From Streptomyces sp. FIT100 (GTDB lineage Bacteria; Actinomycetota; Actinomycetes; Streptomycetales; Streptomycetaceae): a stretch of DNA of 64,000 nucleotides. A model generated the notes under the pieces. The model searched no databases and had not been told where the DNA came from. It worked only from the letters and a program-made list of their open reading frames with translations. Below are positions 16,190-26,955 of this stretch, piece after piece (position 1 is the first letter of the stretch; each line of letters begins with the position of its first letter). The position numbers and the translations under genes are program-made. The stretch covers positions 3,096,026-3,160,025 of the forward strand of contig NZ_CP075715.1 in assembly GCF_024584805.1 (NCBI RefSeq), in the 5' to 3' direction.

Positions 16190-17494
16190 TCACGGTCGCT
16201 CGGTCCAGCTGCGCGCCCGCGGCGGCAGCCCCGAGCCGCCCGCCTCGGGCGTCTTCACCGCCAGGACCTGGTTGACCCCGATCCTGTTCCGCTCGAAGGC
16301 CACGGCCGACGCGGCCATGTACAGCCGCCAGACGCGCGCCCGCCCCGGTGAGACGCGCCGCAGCGCGGTCTTCCACCCGGACTCCAGATTGGTCACCCAC
16401 GCCCGCAGCGTGCGGGCGTAGTGCTCGCGGATCGCCTCCACGTCCCGCACCTCGAAACCGGCCTCCTCCAGGATCGAGGCGGTCCGGCCCACCGGCGCCA
16501 GCTCGCCGTCGGGGAAGACGTACGCGTCGATGAAGTCGTCCACGCGGTAGGCCGCTTCGTCCCGCTCCGGGCGGCGCGCGATCTGGTGGTTGAGGAGCCG
16601 GCCGCCGGGCCTCAGCAGCCCGTACAGGACGTCGGCGTACTGCCGGTAGCGCAGGGAGCCGACGTGCTCGGCCATACCGATCGACGAAATCGCGTCGTAC
16701 GGCCCGTCCTTGACGTCCCGGTAGTCCTGGATGCGCACCTCGATGCGGTCGGTCAGGCCCTCCTCCGCGATGCGCTTGCGGGCGTACGCGGCCTGCTCGC
16801 GCGAGAGCGTGACGCCGGTGACCTGGGCGCCGTACTCCTTGGCCGCGTGGATCGCCATCGAGCCCCAGCCGCAGCCGACGTCCAGCAGCCGGTCGCCCTC
16901 CTTCAGGGCGAGCTTGCGGCAGACGAGGTCGAGCTTGTCGCGCTGAGCGTCCTCCAGAGTGCCGCCGTCCTCCCAGTAGCCGCACGAGTAGACCATGGAG
17001 GGGCCGAGCACCAGCTCGTAGAAGTCGTTGCCCACGTCGTAGTGGTGGCTGATCGCCTGCCGGTCCCGGACCCTGGTGTGCAGCGGCCCCTGGCGCCTGC
17101 GGACCTCCTCGGCGGGCGGCGGCAGCGGCAGCCACACCCGCGGGCCCGACAGCCGGAGCAGGTCCCGGGCGGCGGCGCGCAGCGTCGGGTCGAGGACGGA
17201 ACGGGACGGCGCGTCCACGTCCCGGGGAGGGGCCCAGAGCAGCCGTGAGAGCCGGTCGAGTGCCTCGTACAGATCCCCTTCGACGTCGAGCTCCCCGGCC
17301 ACCCAGGCCCGGGCCAGGCCCAGTTCACCGGGCTTCCAGAGCAGCCTGCGCAGGGCGCGCCGGTGCCGGATGACGAGGACGGGGGCGTCGGGAGGTCCCG
17401 CCTCGCTTCCGTCCCAGGCGCGGATGCGGAGCGGGGGTGGGGCCCCCAGCAGGTTCTCGGCGAGAGTGGTGAGCCGCGAAGCGGCATCGGCCAT
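16190..17494 (-). CDS. Cyclopropane-fatty-acyl-phospholipid synthase-like methyltransferase
   Basis: A 434-residue CFA synthase-type enzyme starting at ATG 17494, with GGAGG eight bases upstream. An N-terminal lipid-binding region (about 1-140) precedes the class I SAM fold: motif I LLDVGCGWGSMAIHAA, then GVTLSREQAAYARKRI, and the family motif SSIGMAEHVG. The catalytic acidic region and the C-terminal half (FIDAYVFPDGELAP) are present. It would transfer a methylene group from SAM to an unsaturated acyl chain of membrane phospholipids. Related subfamilies make branched or methylated fatty acids, so the exact product is open. It ends against a shared terminator. Confidence 0.9.
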   Translation of the reverse strand: MADAASRLTTLAENLLGAPPPLRIRAWDGSEAGPPDAPVLVIRHRRALRRLLWKPGELGLARAWVAGELDVEGDLYEALDRLSRLLWAPPRDVDAPSRSVLDPTLRAAARDLLRLSGPRVWLPLPPPAEEVRRRQGPLHTRVRDRQAISHHYDVGNDFYELVLGPSMVYSCGYWEDGGTLEDAQRDKLDLVCRKLALKEGDRLLDVGCGWGSMAIHAAKEYGAQVTGVTLSREQAAYARKRIAEEGLTDRIEVRIQDYRDVKDGPYDAISSIGMAEHVGSLRYRQYADVLYGLLRPGGRLLNHQIARRPERDEAAYRVDDFIDAYVFPDGELAPVGRTASILEEAGFEVRDVEAIREHYARTLRAWVTNLESGWKTALRRVSPGRARVWRLYMAASAVAFERNRIGVNQVLAVKTPEAGGSGLPPRARSWTERP

Positions 17495-17663
17495 GGCGCA
17501 CACCTCCGTGACGACGGTTCCGTAAACGCCCAACACCACGTAAACACCGTCGGCGTGCCGATGCAGTCCCCTGAGCGGACAATTCCCGAATGGCGGTACG
17601 CATGCGGTGCACAAGGGGCGCACGGGACGCACGAGGCGCCCCCGGTGGCCGGGGGCGGGAACG

Positions 17664-17707
17664 CCGAAGGGGCCGTCCGCACCACGGATGGCGGACGGCC
17701 CCTTCGG
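17664..17707 (-). terminator. Hairpin terminator after ndh
   Basis: Perfect 17-bp arms (17664-17680 and 17691-17707) with a ten-base loop lie 24 bases past the ndh stop. Confidence 0.7.
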
Positions 17708-17731
17708 GGCGTGCGGGGAGGGGTGGGTCTG

Positions 17732-19114
17732 CTACGACGCCTTGGCCTTCTCCGGGGCGGGCCTGGCCGCCGCCGTCGGGACCGGCTTGGCCGCCTCGTA
17801 GAACTCCTCGCGCGGCGACTCGATCGCGCCGAGCGAGACGACCTCCCGCTTGAGGAACATCGCGAGCGTCCAGTCGGCGAAGATGCGGATCTTGCGGTTC
17901 CAGGTCGGCATGGCCATACCGTGGTAGCCACGGTGCATGTACCAGGCGAGCCGGCCCTTGAGCTTGATCTTCATCTTGCCCATGACGATCATCGCGACGC
18001 CCTTGTGCAGGCCGAGACCGGCGACCGCACCCTTGTTCGCGTGCTCGTAGTTCTGCTGCGGGAAGCCGCGCATCCCGGAGATCACGTTGTCGCCGAGGGT
18101 CTTCGCCTGGCGCAGCGCGTGCTGGGCGTTCGGCGGGCACCAGGCGTTCTCGACACCGGCCTTGCGGGCGGCGAGGTCCGGGACCTGGGCGTTGTCGCCG
18201 GCGGCCCAGATGTAGTCGGTGCCCTGGACCTGGAGCGTCGTCGCGGTGTCCACGTGGCCGCGGGGGCCGAGCGGCAGGCCGTAGCGGGCGAGGACCGGGT
18301 TCGGCTTCACACCGGCGGTCCACACGATGGTGTTGGAGTCGACCTCGAGGCCGTTCTTCAGCACCACGTGGCCGTCGACGCAGGAGTCCATCGAGGTGTT
18401 GAGGTAGATCTCGATGCCCCGGCCCTCGAGGTGCTCCTTGCCGTACTGGCCCAGCTTCGGGCCGACCTCGGGAAGGATCTTGTCGGCGGCGTCGACGAGG
18501 ATGAAGCGCATGTCCTCGCGCTTGACGCTCTTGTAGTACTTCGCCGCGTCGCGGGCCAGGTCCTCGACCTCGCCTATGGTCTCCGCGCCGGCGAAGCCGC
18601 CGCCCACGAAGACGAAGGTCAGCGCCTTGCGGCGGACCTCCTCATTGGTCGTCGAGTCGGCCTTGTCGAGCTGCTCGAGGACGTGGTTGCGCAGGCCGAT
18701 GGCCTCCTCGATGCCCTTCATGCCGATGCCCTGCTCGGCGAGGCCGGGGATCGGGAAGGTGCGGGAGACCGCGCCGAGGGCGACCACGAGGTAGTCGAAG
18801 GGGAGCTCGTAGGACTCGCCCACGAGCGGCGCGACCGTGGCGACCTTGCGGTCCTGGTCGATGGTGGTGACCCGGCCGGTGAGTACCTCGGCCTTGGGCA
18901 GCACGCGTCGCAGCGGGACGACGACGTGCCGAGGCGAGATGCTGCCGGCGGCGGCTTCGGGGAGGAAGGGCTGGTACGTCATGTACGACCGCGGGTCGAC
19001 GACCGTGACGGTCGCCTCCCCGTACCGCATCTTCTTCAGAATGCGACGAGCTGCGTACAGGCCTACGTACCCACCGCCTACTACGAGGATCCTGGGACGC
19101 TCCGTGGTGCTCAT
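17732..19114 (-). CDS. ndh: Type II NADH dehydrogenase (NDH-2)
   Basis: This 460-residue flavoenzyme starts at ATG 19114 (MSTTERPRILVVGGGYVGLY). The first Rossmann motif VVGGGYVG binds FAD. The second, FVFVGGGFAGAETIGE (about residue 160), binds NADH, and WAAGDNAQVPD is the late FAD motif. The hydrophobic C-terminal region (about 370-430) is the membrane-docking part of NDH-2, which moves electrons from NADH to menaquinone without proton pumping. A Rex-like site lies 35-52 bases upstream, suggesting control by the NADH/NAD ratio. The start has no strong Shine-Dalgarno; GATACT lies seven bases upstream. Confidence 0.9.
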   Translation of the reverse strand: MSTTERPRILVVGGGYVGLYAARRILKKMRYGEATVTVVDPRSYMTYQPFLPEAAAGSISPRHVVVPLRRVLPKAEVLTGRVTTIDQDRKVATVAPLVGESYELPFDYLVVALGAVSRTFPIPGLAEQGIGMKGIEEAIGLRNHVLEQLDKADSTTNEEVRRKALTFVFVGGGFAGAETIGEVEDLARDAAKYYKSVKREDMRFILVDAADKILPEVGPKLGQYGKEHLEGRGIEIYLNTSMDSCVDGHVVLKNGLEVDSNTIVWTAGVKPNPVLARYGLPLGPRGHVDTATTLQVQGTDYIWAAGDNAQVPDLAARKAGVENAWCPPNAQHALRQAKTLGDNVISGMRGFPQQNYEHANKGAVAGLGLHKGVAMIVMGKMKIKLKGRLAWYMHRGYHGMAMPTWNRKIRIFADWTLAMFLKREVVSLGAIESPREEFYEAAKPVPTAAARPAPEKAKAS

Positions 19115-19129
19115 GCCATCGAGTATCCA

Positions 19130-19144
19130 CCCCACCAGGTGGGG
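19130..19144. promoter_or_regulatory. Palindrome close to the ndh start
   Basis: CCCCACC-A-GGTGGGG is a perfect 7-1-7 palindrome 15 bases upstream of the ndh ATG. It could be an operator or a leader hairpin. No regulator can be named. Confidence 0.35.
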
Positions 19145-19148
19145 GTGC

Positions 19149-19166
19149 TCGTGAGCCCCTTCACAA
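19149..19166. promoter_or_regulatory. Probable Rex operator upstream of ndh
   Basis: TCGTGAGCCCCTTCACAA matches the Streptomyces Rex consensus TTGTGAANNNNTTCACAA at 12 of 14 fixed positions, with a perfect right half-site. Rex represses respiratory genes until NADH rises, which fits an NADH dehydrogenase. Confidence 0.55.
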
Positions 19167-19373
19167 GCACTGGTGGGCCCTCTGCTACACTCCGCCGCCC
19201 ACGTGACCGAGGTCATGACGGGCGCAGGGAACCACGCCGTAACGCGGGACGTTGTCAAGCCCTTCTGAGCTGGCCCCACTTCCTCGTATGAAGGTGAACC
19301 ACTCCCCCTCTTCATATGGACGTAACGCGGCGGGAACGTGCAGGACGGCGGGCGCTCAGCCGGAGTTGGGCAC

Positions 19374-19434
19374 AAAAAGAGGCCCGGAGGGCCGTCGAAG
19401 GGCACTTTCGACGGCCAACCGGGCCCTTTTCCTT
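19374..19434. terminator. Intrinsic terminator after ppx/gppA
   Basis: GGCCCGG...GGCCGTCGAAgggcacTTTCGACGGCC...CCGGGCC is a long stem with a T-rich run on both strands (CTTTTTGTG read on the minus strand, CCCTTTTCC on the plus). It lies about 50 bases past the minus-strand stop. Confidence 0.75.
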
Positions 19435-19483
19435 GTGAAGAACTTCACGAAGTTTCTCGCGGCGGAGTCGCGGCGGGACCGCA

Positions 19484-20398
19484 CTAGGCCATCGACCAGG
19501 CGATTCCGTCCAGAATGTCGTGTTCACTGACCACGACCTCGTCGATGCCGATGCGGTCCATGATCTCCAGCAGGACGAGCGCCCCGGCGGCGATCACGTC
19601 CACCCGGCCGGGGTGGACCACGGGGATCGCGGCGCGCTCGTCGTGCGTGGCGGAGAGCAGCCGGCCGGTCACCTCGGCGACCTGCTCGCGGGAGATCCGC
19701 GAGTGGTGGATGACGGAGGAGTCGTACGCCTCCAGGCCCAGCGCGATCGCCGCCACCGTGGTCACCGAACCCGCCAGACCCACCAGGGTCTGCGCCTCGC
19801 GGATCGGCACGGTCTCCTCGGCGAGGTCGAGCGCGGCGGCGATGTCGGCGCGGATCGCGGCGGCCTCGGCGGGCGCGGGCGGGTCGGTGCGGACATGCCG
19901 CTCGGTCAGGCGTACGCAGCCGATGTCCACGGAGCGCGCCGCCTCCACGCGGTCGTGGCCGACGACGAACTCGGTGGACCCGCCGCCGATGTCCACGACC
20001 AGGCGCTCCTCGTGACCGGGGAGCTCCTTGGTGGCGCCGGTGAACGAGAACTCGGCCTCCTGGTCCCCGCTGATCACCTCCGGCTCGACGCCGAGGATGT
20101 CGAGCACACCGCGCACGAAGTCGTCGCGGTTCTCGGCGTCCCGCGACGCCGAGGTGGCGACGAAGCGGATCCGCTCGGCACCGTGCGCCTTGATCGCCTC
20201 GGCGTACTCACGGCAGGCCGCGAAGGTCCGCTCAAGCGCCTCCGGCGCGAGCCGGCCGGTCCGGTCCACGCCCTGGCCGAGCCGGACGATGGTCATCCGC
20301 CGGTCGAGGTCGACGAGTTGCCCGGTGGCCGGGTCCGCGTCGGCGACGAGCAGACGGATGGAGTTGGTGCCGCAGTCGACGGCGGCGACGCGGGTCAT
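19484..20398 (-). CDS. Ppx/GppA-family exopolyphosphatase
   Basis: This 304-residue ASKHA-fold phosphatase starts at ATG 20398 with AAGGAG eight bases upstream. The phosphate 1 motif is AAVDCGTNSIRLLVAD (residues 5-20). The phosphate 2 motif is VVDIGGGSTEFVVG, and GLAGSVTTVAAIALG is the adenosine-type glycine segment. The catalytic acidic residue region FVATSASRDAENRDDF is conserved. It is the short actinobacterial form, which hydrolyses polyphosphate ends or pppGpp. It follows the DUF501 gene on the same strand with a 50-base gap, and with ftsB and eno upstream it forms the usual actinobacterial gene order. Confidence 0.9.
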   Translation of the reverse strand: MTRVAAVDCGTNSIRLLVADADPATGQLVDLDRRMTIVRLGQGVDRTGRLAPEALERTFAACREYAEAIKAHGAERIRFVATSASRDAENRDDFVRGVLDILGVEPEVISGDQEAEFSFTGATKELPGHEERLVVDIGGGSTEFVVGHDRVEAARSVDIGCVRLTERHVRTDPPAPAEAAAIRADIAAALDLAEETVPIREAQTLVGLAGSVTTVAAIALGLEAYDSSVIHHSRISREQVAEVTGRLLSATHDERAAIPVVHPGRVDVIAAGALVLLEIMDRIGIDEVVVSEHDILDGIAWSMA

Positions 20399-20448
20399 GT
20401 TCGTGGGCTCCTTCGAAACGGCTCCGGCAGGGTCCGACAGGGCCTCGG

Positions 20449-20976
20449 TCAGGCTTCGTCCACGCACGGCGACACACACGGGCCCTTCGCCCACCATGGC
20501 GGCAGCATCGCGATGGCCTCGTCGCCCAGCGGGTTCACCCCCGGGCCCGCCGCCAGCGAGTGGCCGACGAGGACGTGCAGGCACTTCACACGGTCCGGCA
20601 TGCCGCCCGCGCTCGGGAAGCCCTTCAGCTCCTCGATCGCGTCGCGCCGGGCGATGTAGTCCTCGTGCGCCGCCCGGTACGCGGCCGCCAGCTCGGGATC
20701 GGTCCCCAGGCGCTCGGTCATCTCCTTCATGACGCCGTTCGCCTCCAGCGTGCCGATCGCGGACGCCGCCCGCGGACACGTCAGGTAGTACAGCGTCGGG
20801 AACGGCGTACCGTCCTCCAGCCGCGGTGCCGTCTCCACCACGTCCGGATTGCCGCACGGGCAGCGGTGGGCGATCGCGCGCAGACCGCGCGGCGGCCGGC
20901 CGAGCTGGTCCTGGAAGGCGGCGATGTCCGCCTCGGTGGGCGGGGTGTGCTCGGTCGTGGGAGGTGGCGTGTCCAT
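20449..20976 (-). CDS. DUF501-domain protein
   Basis: A 175-residue soluble protein of the DUF501 family, with the family features GRPPRGLRAIAHRCPCGNPD (about 26-45), PTLYYLTCPRA and the C-terminal DRVKCLHVLVGHSLAAGPG. The Cys pair in RCPCG and later Cys/His residues could bind metal, but no function is established. It sits between the division gene ftsB and ppx, as in many Actinobacteria. A MITE-like insertion now separates it from ftsB. Confidence 0.88.
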   Translation of the reverse strand: MDTPPPTTEHTPPTEADIAAFQDQLGRPPRGLRAIAHRCPCGNPDVVETAPRLEDGTPFPTLYYLTCPRAASAIGTLEANGVMKEMTERLGTDPELAAAYRAAHEDYIARRDAIEELKGFPSAGGMPDRVKCLHVLVGHSLAAGPGVNPLGDEAIAMLPPWWAKGPCVSPCVDEA

Positions 20977-21029
20977 GTTTCCGTACGTCTGTCTCTTCGT
21001 TGTCCGTGTTCGTCCGCCGGCGGCGTCCG

Positions 21030-21207
21030 CTAGGGAGTGTCTTCAAAGTGGCGTCGTCCGCCCGAAGGGCGGGGCCGGCGGCGTCTGGTGCGTGCGATCG
21101 CAAGGCGGAGGAGGGAGTCCATGCGGAGCATAGGCGACCGACGACAACGCAGCGAGGGTGCGTGCCAGACGCCGCCGGGCAGACGGGACTTTGAAGACAC
21201 GACCTAG
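21030..21207. mobile_element. MITE-like non-autonomous element between ftsB and the DUF501 gene
   Basis: CTAG direct repeats (21030-21033, 21204-21207) flank a 170-bp unit. Its ends are inverted repeats: GGAGTGTCTTCAAAGT on the left and the same with two mismatches on the right. An internal perfect 14-bp inverted pair (21075-21088, 21165-21178) lets the whole unit fold into a long hairpin. It encodes nothing. A CTAG-type target duplication and this end sequence suggest mobilisation by an IS5-superfamily transposase in trans. The right CTAG overlaps the stop codon of ftsB. Confidence 0.7.
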
Positions 21208-21668
21208 CGGCCGGCGTCCGCGTGGTCCACGCCGTCCCAGACGTTCGAGTACCAGGGGCGGTCCACACCGCCCTCTTCGGCGCGGTGCCGCTCGGCGGCC
21301 TCCGGGTCGATCATGATGTAGCCCGTCTCGCCGGGCAGGACCATGTGCAGGTGCTCGCGGGCCAGCCGCATGACGTACGCGTCGTCCTGGAGCCGCGCCT
21401 TCTCGTCGCGCAGCCGCTCCACCCGCTCGCGGGCGGCCTCGGCGAGCCGCTCCTGCTCGGCGATGTCGTTCCGCTGCGACACGTACTGCCGCATCGGGTA
21501 GGCGAGCGCGACGATCATCGAGCAGACCACGAGCGCGAGGAAGGCCGCCCGGCCGGTGAGCCGGGAGCGGCGCGCCTGGCGGCGGGTCTGCGAACGGTAG
21601 ACGCGGGCGGCGGTCTGCTCACCGAGCAGCCGCAGCCGGGTCGCGGTGGAGAACCGGTCCCTGGCCAT
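21204..21668 (-). CDS. ftsB: Septum formation protein FtsB (DivIC family)
   Basis: This 154-residue bitopic membrane protein has a basic cytoplasmic N-terminus of about 40 residues (RSQTRRQARRSRLTG), one membrane helix (AAFLALVVCSMIVALAYPM), an extracytoplasmic coiled coil (ISEQERLAEAARERVERL region) and the family motif YVMRLAREHLHMVLPGETGY. It works in the FtsQ-FtsB-FtsL divisome subcomplex. It is encoded just downstream of eno, the classical actinobacterial order. The stop codon TAG lies in the target-site repeat of an inserted MITE-like element, so the last residues may differ from relatives. Confidence 0.9.
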   Translation of the reverse strand: MARDRFSTATRLRLLGEQTAARVYRSQTRRQARRSRLTGRAAFLALVVCSMIVALAYPMRQYVSQRNDIAEQERLAEAARERVERLRDEKARLQDDAYVMRLAREHLHMVLPGETGYIMIDPEAAERHRAEEGGVDRPWYSNVWDGVDHADAGR

Positions 21669-21690
21669 GTGCGCGTCTCCCCTTCACGTG

Positions 21691-21735
21691 CGTACGTCCC
21701 CGCACACGGTACGGGACCGAGTGCGGGGACGTACG
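21691..21735 (-). terminator. Hairpin terminator after eno
   Basis: Perfect 15-bp arms (21691-21705 and 21721-21735) with a 15-base loop lie between the eno stop (21780) and the ftsB start (21668). Confidence 0.65.
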
Positions 21736-21779
21736 TAACTACCGGTCTACCGGGCTACCCGGCTCAGCCCTTGCTGTGC

Positions 21780-24250
<2,471 letters not shown>

Positions 24251-24290
24251 GGGCCCGCGTTGGCGAGCGGTTCAGACCGTAAACGCACTC

Positions 24291-24322
24291 CTCCCCGATG
24301 TTCAAAGCCGAACATCGGGGAG
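24291..24322 (-). terminator. Strong hairpin between the two rpf genes
   Basis: CTCCCCGATGTTC and GAACATCGGGGAG form a perfect 13-bp stem with a six-base loop, about 150 bases past the stop of the upstream rpf gene and just before the riboswitch. It is probably the terminator of the upstream gene. The 24323-24473 stretch holds nothing else I can name. Confidence 0.6.
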
Positions 24323-24473
24323 AAATCACCCCTATTTGACGGGGAGAGTTGTCCGTTTTCGCAGGTGAGAGGCGTGATGACCGGAGTTGACCGATGAGAC
24401 ACGCCAGTTGATCGGAAGAGACTCATGTCTCACTTGCGCAGAACCGGACATAAGCCAGCGAATCGCCTCGCGG

Positions 24474-25421
24474 CTACTCCGTCAACTGCCCCTGCCCCAG
24501 GCCGAGGTCGAGGCTCTGACCGGGAAGGATGAGATCGGGGTCGGAGCCGACGGTCTCCTCGTTCGCCTCGTACAGCGCGGGCCAGCCCCCCGGCACCTCG
24601 TTCGCGTCCGCGATGGCCCAGAGGTTGTCGCCGGGGCGGACCGTGTACTCATCTTCCGCGGTGGCGTCGTCCCGTGCCGATCCGTCACCCCGCGAGGCAT
24701 GACGACCGGAATCACGACCATTGCCCGAATTGCCCGTATCAGCCGACTCGCCCGCTTTGCCGGCCTCGTCGGTGGCGGCACCGCGATGCTTGCCGGAACC
24801 GCCGGCCTCCGCATCGCCGGTCGCGCCGGAGTCGGAGCCGGGGGCGGTGGACCCTGACCCCGAGGGAGCCGCCGCCGGGTCCGAGGACTGCGCCGGGGCC
24901 GGCGAACCGGAGGACGAAGGAGGCGACGAGGCGTCGGCCCCGTCACCGAAGGTCGGCGGGTCCACCTGCCCGGCCTCGCCGTCCTGCGCATCGGCCGTGG
25001 CGCTCGGGGCGGCGCCGGTGTCGGCCTTGGCCTTGCCCTTGGCCTCGTCGACCACGAGCCCGGTCAGCAGGGCGCAGCTCGGCCACGCCGTCGGCCCCTG
25101 GGCGGCGAGCACCTTCTCGGCGACCGCGATCTGCTGCGAGCGGCTGGCGAGGTCGGCGCGCGGCGCGTACGCCGTACCGCCGAACTCCTCCCAGGTGTCC
25201 TGCGAGAACTGCAGCCCCCCGTAGTAGCCGTTGCCGAGGTCGGCGCTCCACATGCCGCCGCTCTCGCAGTCCGCGACCCGTTCCCAGGTGGCGGTGTCGG
25301 CGGCGGAGGCGGAGCCCGCGCCGAGCAGCGGGATGGCGATGGCCGATCCAGTCACCCCTGCCGCGACAACGAGTGCGGGGGCCTGACGGGGGCGGCGGTG
25401 CCGACCGTTCCCGGAGCGCAT
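24474..25421 (-). CDS. Second resuscitation-promoting factor with LysM (RpfC-like)
   Basis: This 315-residue secreted protein has a signal peptide (ending near GAGSASAAD) and an Rpf domain (TWERVADCESGGMWSADLGN, YYGGLQFSQDTWEEFGG). A 150-residue disordered linker rich in Ser, Gly, Asp and Pro follows, then a C-terminal LysM (DEYTVRPGDNLWAIADANEV). The catalytic Glu of CESGG is kept. It lies directly upstream of rpfA but ends at its own hairpin, and no c-di-AMP riboswitch is visible in its own leader. Tandem rpf genes here match S. coelicolor rpfA/rpfC as I recall them. Confidence 0.9.
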   Translation of the reverse strand: MRSGNGRHRRPRQAPALVVAAGVTGSAIAIPLLGAGSASAADTATWERVADCESGGMWSADLGNGYYGGLQFSQDTWEEFGGTAYAPRADLASRSQQIAVAEKVLAAQGPTAWPSCALLTGLVVDEAKGKAKADTGAAPSATADAQDGEAGQVDPPTFGDGADASSPPSSSGSPAPAQSSDPAAAPSGSGSTAPGSDSGATGDAEAGGSGKHRGAATDEAGKAGESADTGNSGNGRDSGRHASRGDGSARDDATAEDEYTVRPGDNLWAIADANEVPGGWPALYEANEETVGSDPDLILPGQSLDLGLGQGQLTE

Positions 25422-25554
25422 GCGGTTGGCCTTTCGTGTGACTGCTGACGACTGCTGGCGACTGCTGAGTCGTCGGTGAACGTAGCCGCAGTCGAACGTC
25501 TGTCACAAGCCGATGCAGCGCAGATCACGTAAAAGTCACAGCCTTGACGGGGCG

Positions 25555-26847
25555 TCAGATGGTTTCGGGGGTGCTGTTCTTGATTCCCTGGGGGACGTCC
25601 CCAGACCCCCAGGCAACGGGCAGAGTGCGCAATCCGCGCATGATAAGTCCCCCACGCCACCGCAAATCGGAAGGATCCACCGCAAGCCGCAAGTCGGGCA
25701 GCCGGGTCAGCAGAGTCGCGAGCGCGGTCTGCCCCTCCAGACGCGCGAGCGGTGCGCCCAGGCAGTAGTGGATGCCGTGCCCGTAGCCGAGGTGCTGGTT
25801 GTCACTGCGGGCGAGGTCGAGCGCGTCGGGGTCGGGGAACCGCTCCGGGTCGCGGTCGGCGGCCGCGAGGACGACGAGGACCGGATCGCCCACGGCGATG
25901 TCCTGCCCGCCGAGGGCGAGCGGCTCGGTCGCGAACCGCCAGGTGGCGAGTTCGACGGGTCCGTCGTAGCGGAGGAGCTCCTCGACACCGGTCTCCAGGA
26001 GCGCGCTGTCGCCGGCGGCGAGGGACGTCTGGAGGCGGGCGCGCTGCTCCGGGTTCCGCAGCAGCGCGTACACCCCGTTGCCAATGAGGTTGACGGTGGT
26101 CTCGAAACCGGCGAAGAGCAGGATGAAGGCCATCGCGGCGGCCTCGTTCTCGGTGAGGTGCTCACCGTGGTCGCTGGCCCGGATCAGCCCGGAGATCAGG
26201 TCGTCCCCCGGCTCCTCGCGCTTGCGGTGGATCAGCTCGGCGAGGTAGCCGCGCATCCTCTTCACCGAGCGCGCCACCCCGCCCCGCGGACCGCCGCCGT
26301 GACGGATCATCATCCCCGCCCAGTCCCGGAAGTCGTCCTGGTCCTCGGTGGGAACGCCGAGCAGGTCGCAGATCGCGTAGATGGGGAGCGGGAAGGCGAA
26401 GTCATGGATGAGGTCGGCGGTTCCGTCCGCCGCGAAGTTCTCGATGAGCCGGTCCGTCAACTCCTGCACCCGCGGGGCGAACTCGGCGACACGGCGCGGG
26501 GTGAACGCCTTGGAGACGAGGCGGCGCAGCCGGGTGTGGTCGGGCGGATCGATGTTCAGCAGATGCGTCATCAGCTCCGCCTTGCGCTCGCCCGGGATCC
26601 CCGTCTTCCCCTTGGCGTGCGCCGGCTCGTCGTGGTGCGCCGGGTTCTTGCTGAGCCGCGGGTCCGCGAGCGCCTGCCGGGCGTCCCCGTACCGGGTCAC
26701 CAGCCACGCCTCGACCCCGCTGGGCAGCCGAGTCCGGTGCACGGGCGCGTGCTCGCGCAGCCAGGCGTAGGCGGGGTAGGGGTCGGTCGCGAACTCCCAG
26801 GTGAAGAGGGGAGGGGGTTCGGGGATGCGGGACGGCTGGTCGTGCAT
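25555..26847 (-). CDS. Cytochrome P450
   Basis: A 430-residue bacterial P450 of the CYP105/107-like size class. It starts at ATG 26847, six bases after TACCGT and without a Shine-Dalgarno (leaderless type). The I-helix oxygen-binding motif is LLFAGFETTVNL, the K-helix ExxR is in EELLRYD, and the heme loop is HLGYGHGIHYCLGAPLAR with the Cys ligand. The heme loop has GYGHGIHYCLG in place of the usual FxxGxHxCxG; the first position is variable in this group. The substrate is unknown. No ferredoxin gene is adjacent. Confidence 0.92.
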   Translation of the reverse strand: MHDQPSRIPEPPPLFTWEFATDPYPAYAWLREHAPVHRTRLPSGVEAWLVTRYGDARQALADPRLSKNPAHHDEPAHAKGKTGIPGERKAELMTHLLNIDPPDHTRLRRLVSKAFTPRRVAEFAPRVQELTDRLIENFAADGTADLIHDFAFPLPIYAICDLLGVPTEDQDDFRDWAGMMIRHGGGPRGGVARSVKRMRGYLAELIHRKREEPGDDLISGLIRASDHGEHLTENEAAAMAFILLFAGFETTVNLIGNGVYALLRNPEQRARLQTSLAAGDSALLETGVEELLRYDGPVELATWRFATEPLALGGQDIAVGDPVLVVLAAADRDPERFPDPDALDLARSDNQHLGYGHGIHYCLGAPLARLEGQTALATLLTRLPDLRLAVDPSDLRWRGGLIMRGLRTLPVAWGSGDVPQGIKNSTPETI

Positions 26848-26955
26848 GGCACGACGGTAACGCGCCGCGGCTGGATCACTCGTTCGGCGGATGCCTCGGT
26901 ATTCCCCCTGGGTACGCTGACGGTACGCGCCAGACTCCGTCGCATGGGAGCGCTG

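Larger units (their letters stand above)
19115..19483. other. Spacer between ndh and ppx
   Basis: About 370 bases without a gene. It holds the ndh leader with two operator-like sites (19130-19166) and a strong terminator (19374-19434). Between them I see nothing that codes. Confidence 0.5.
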
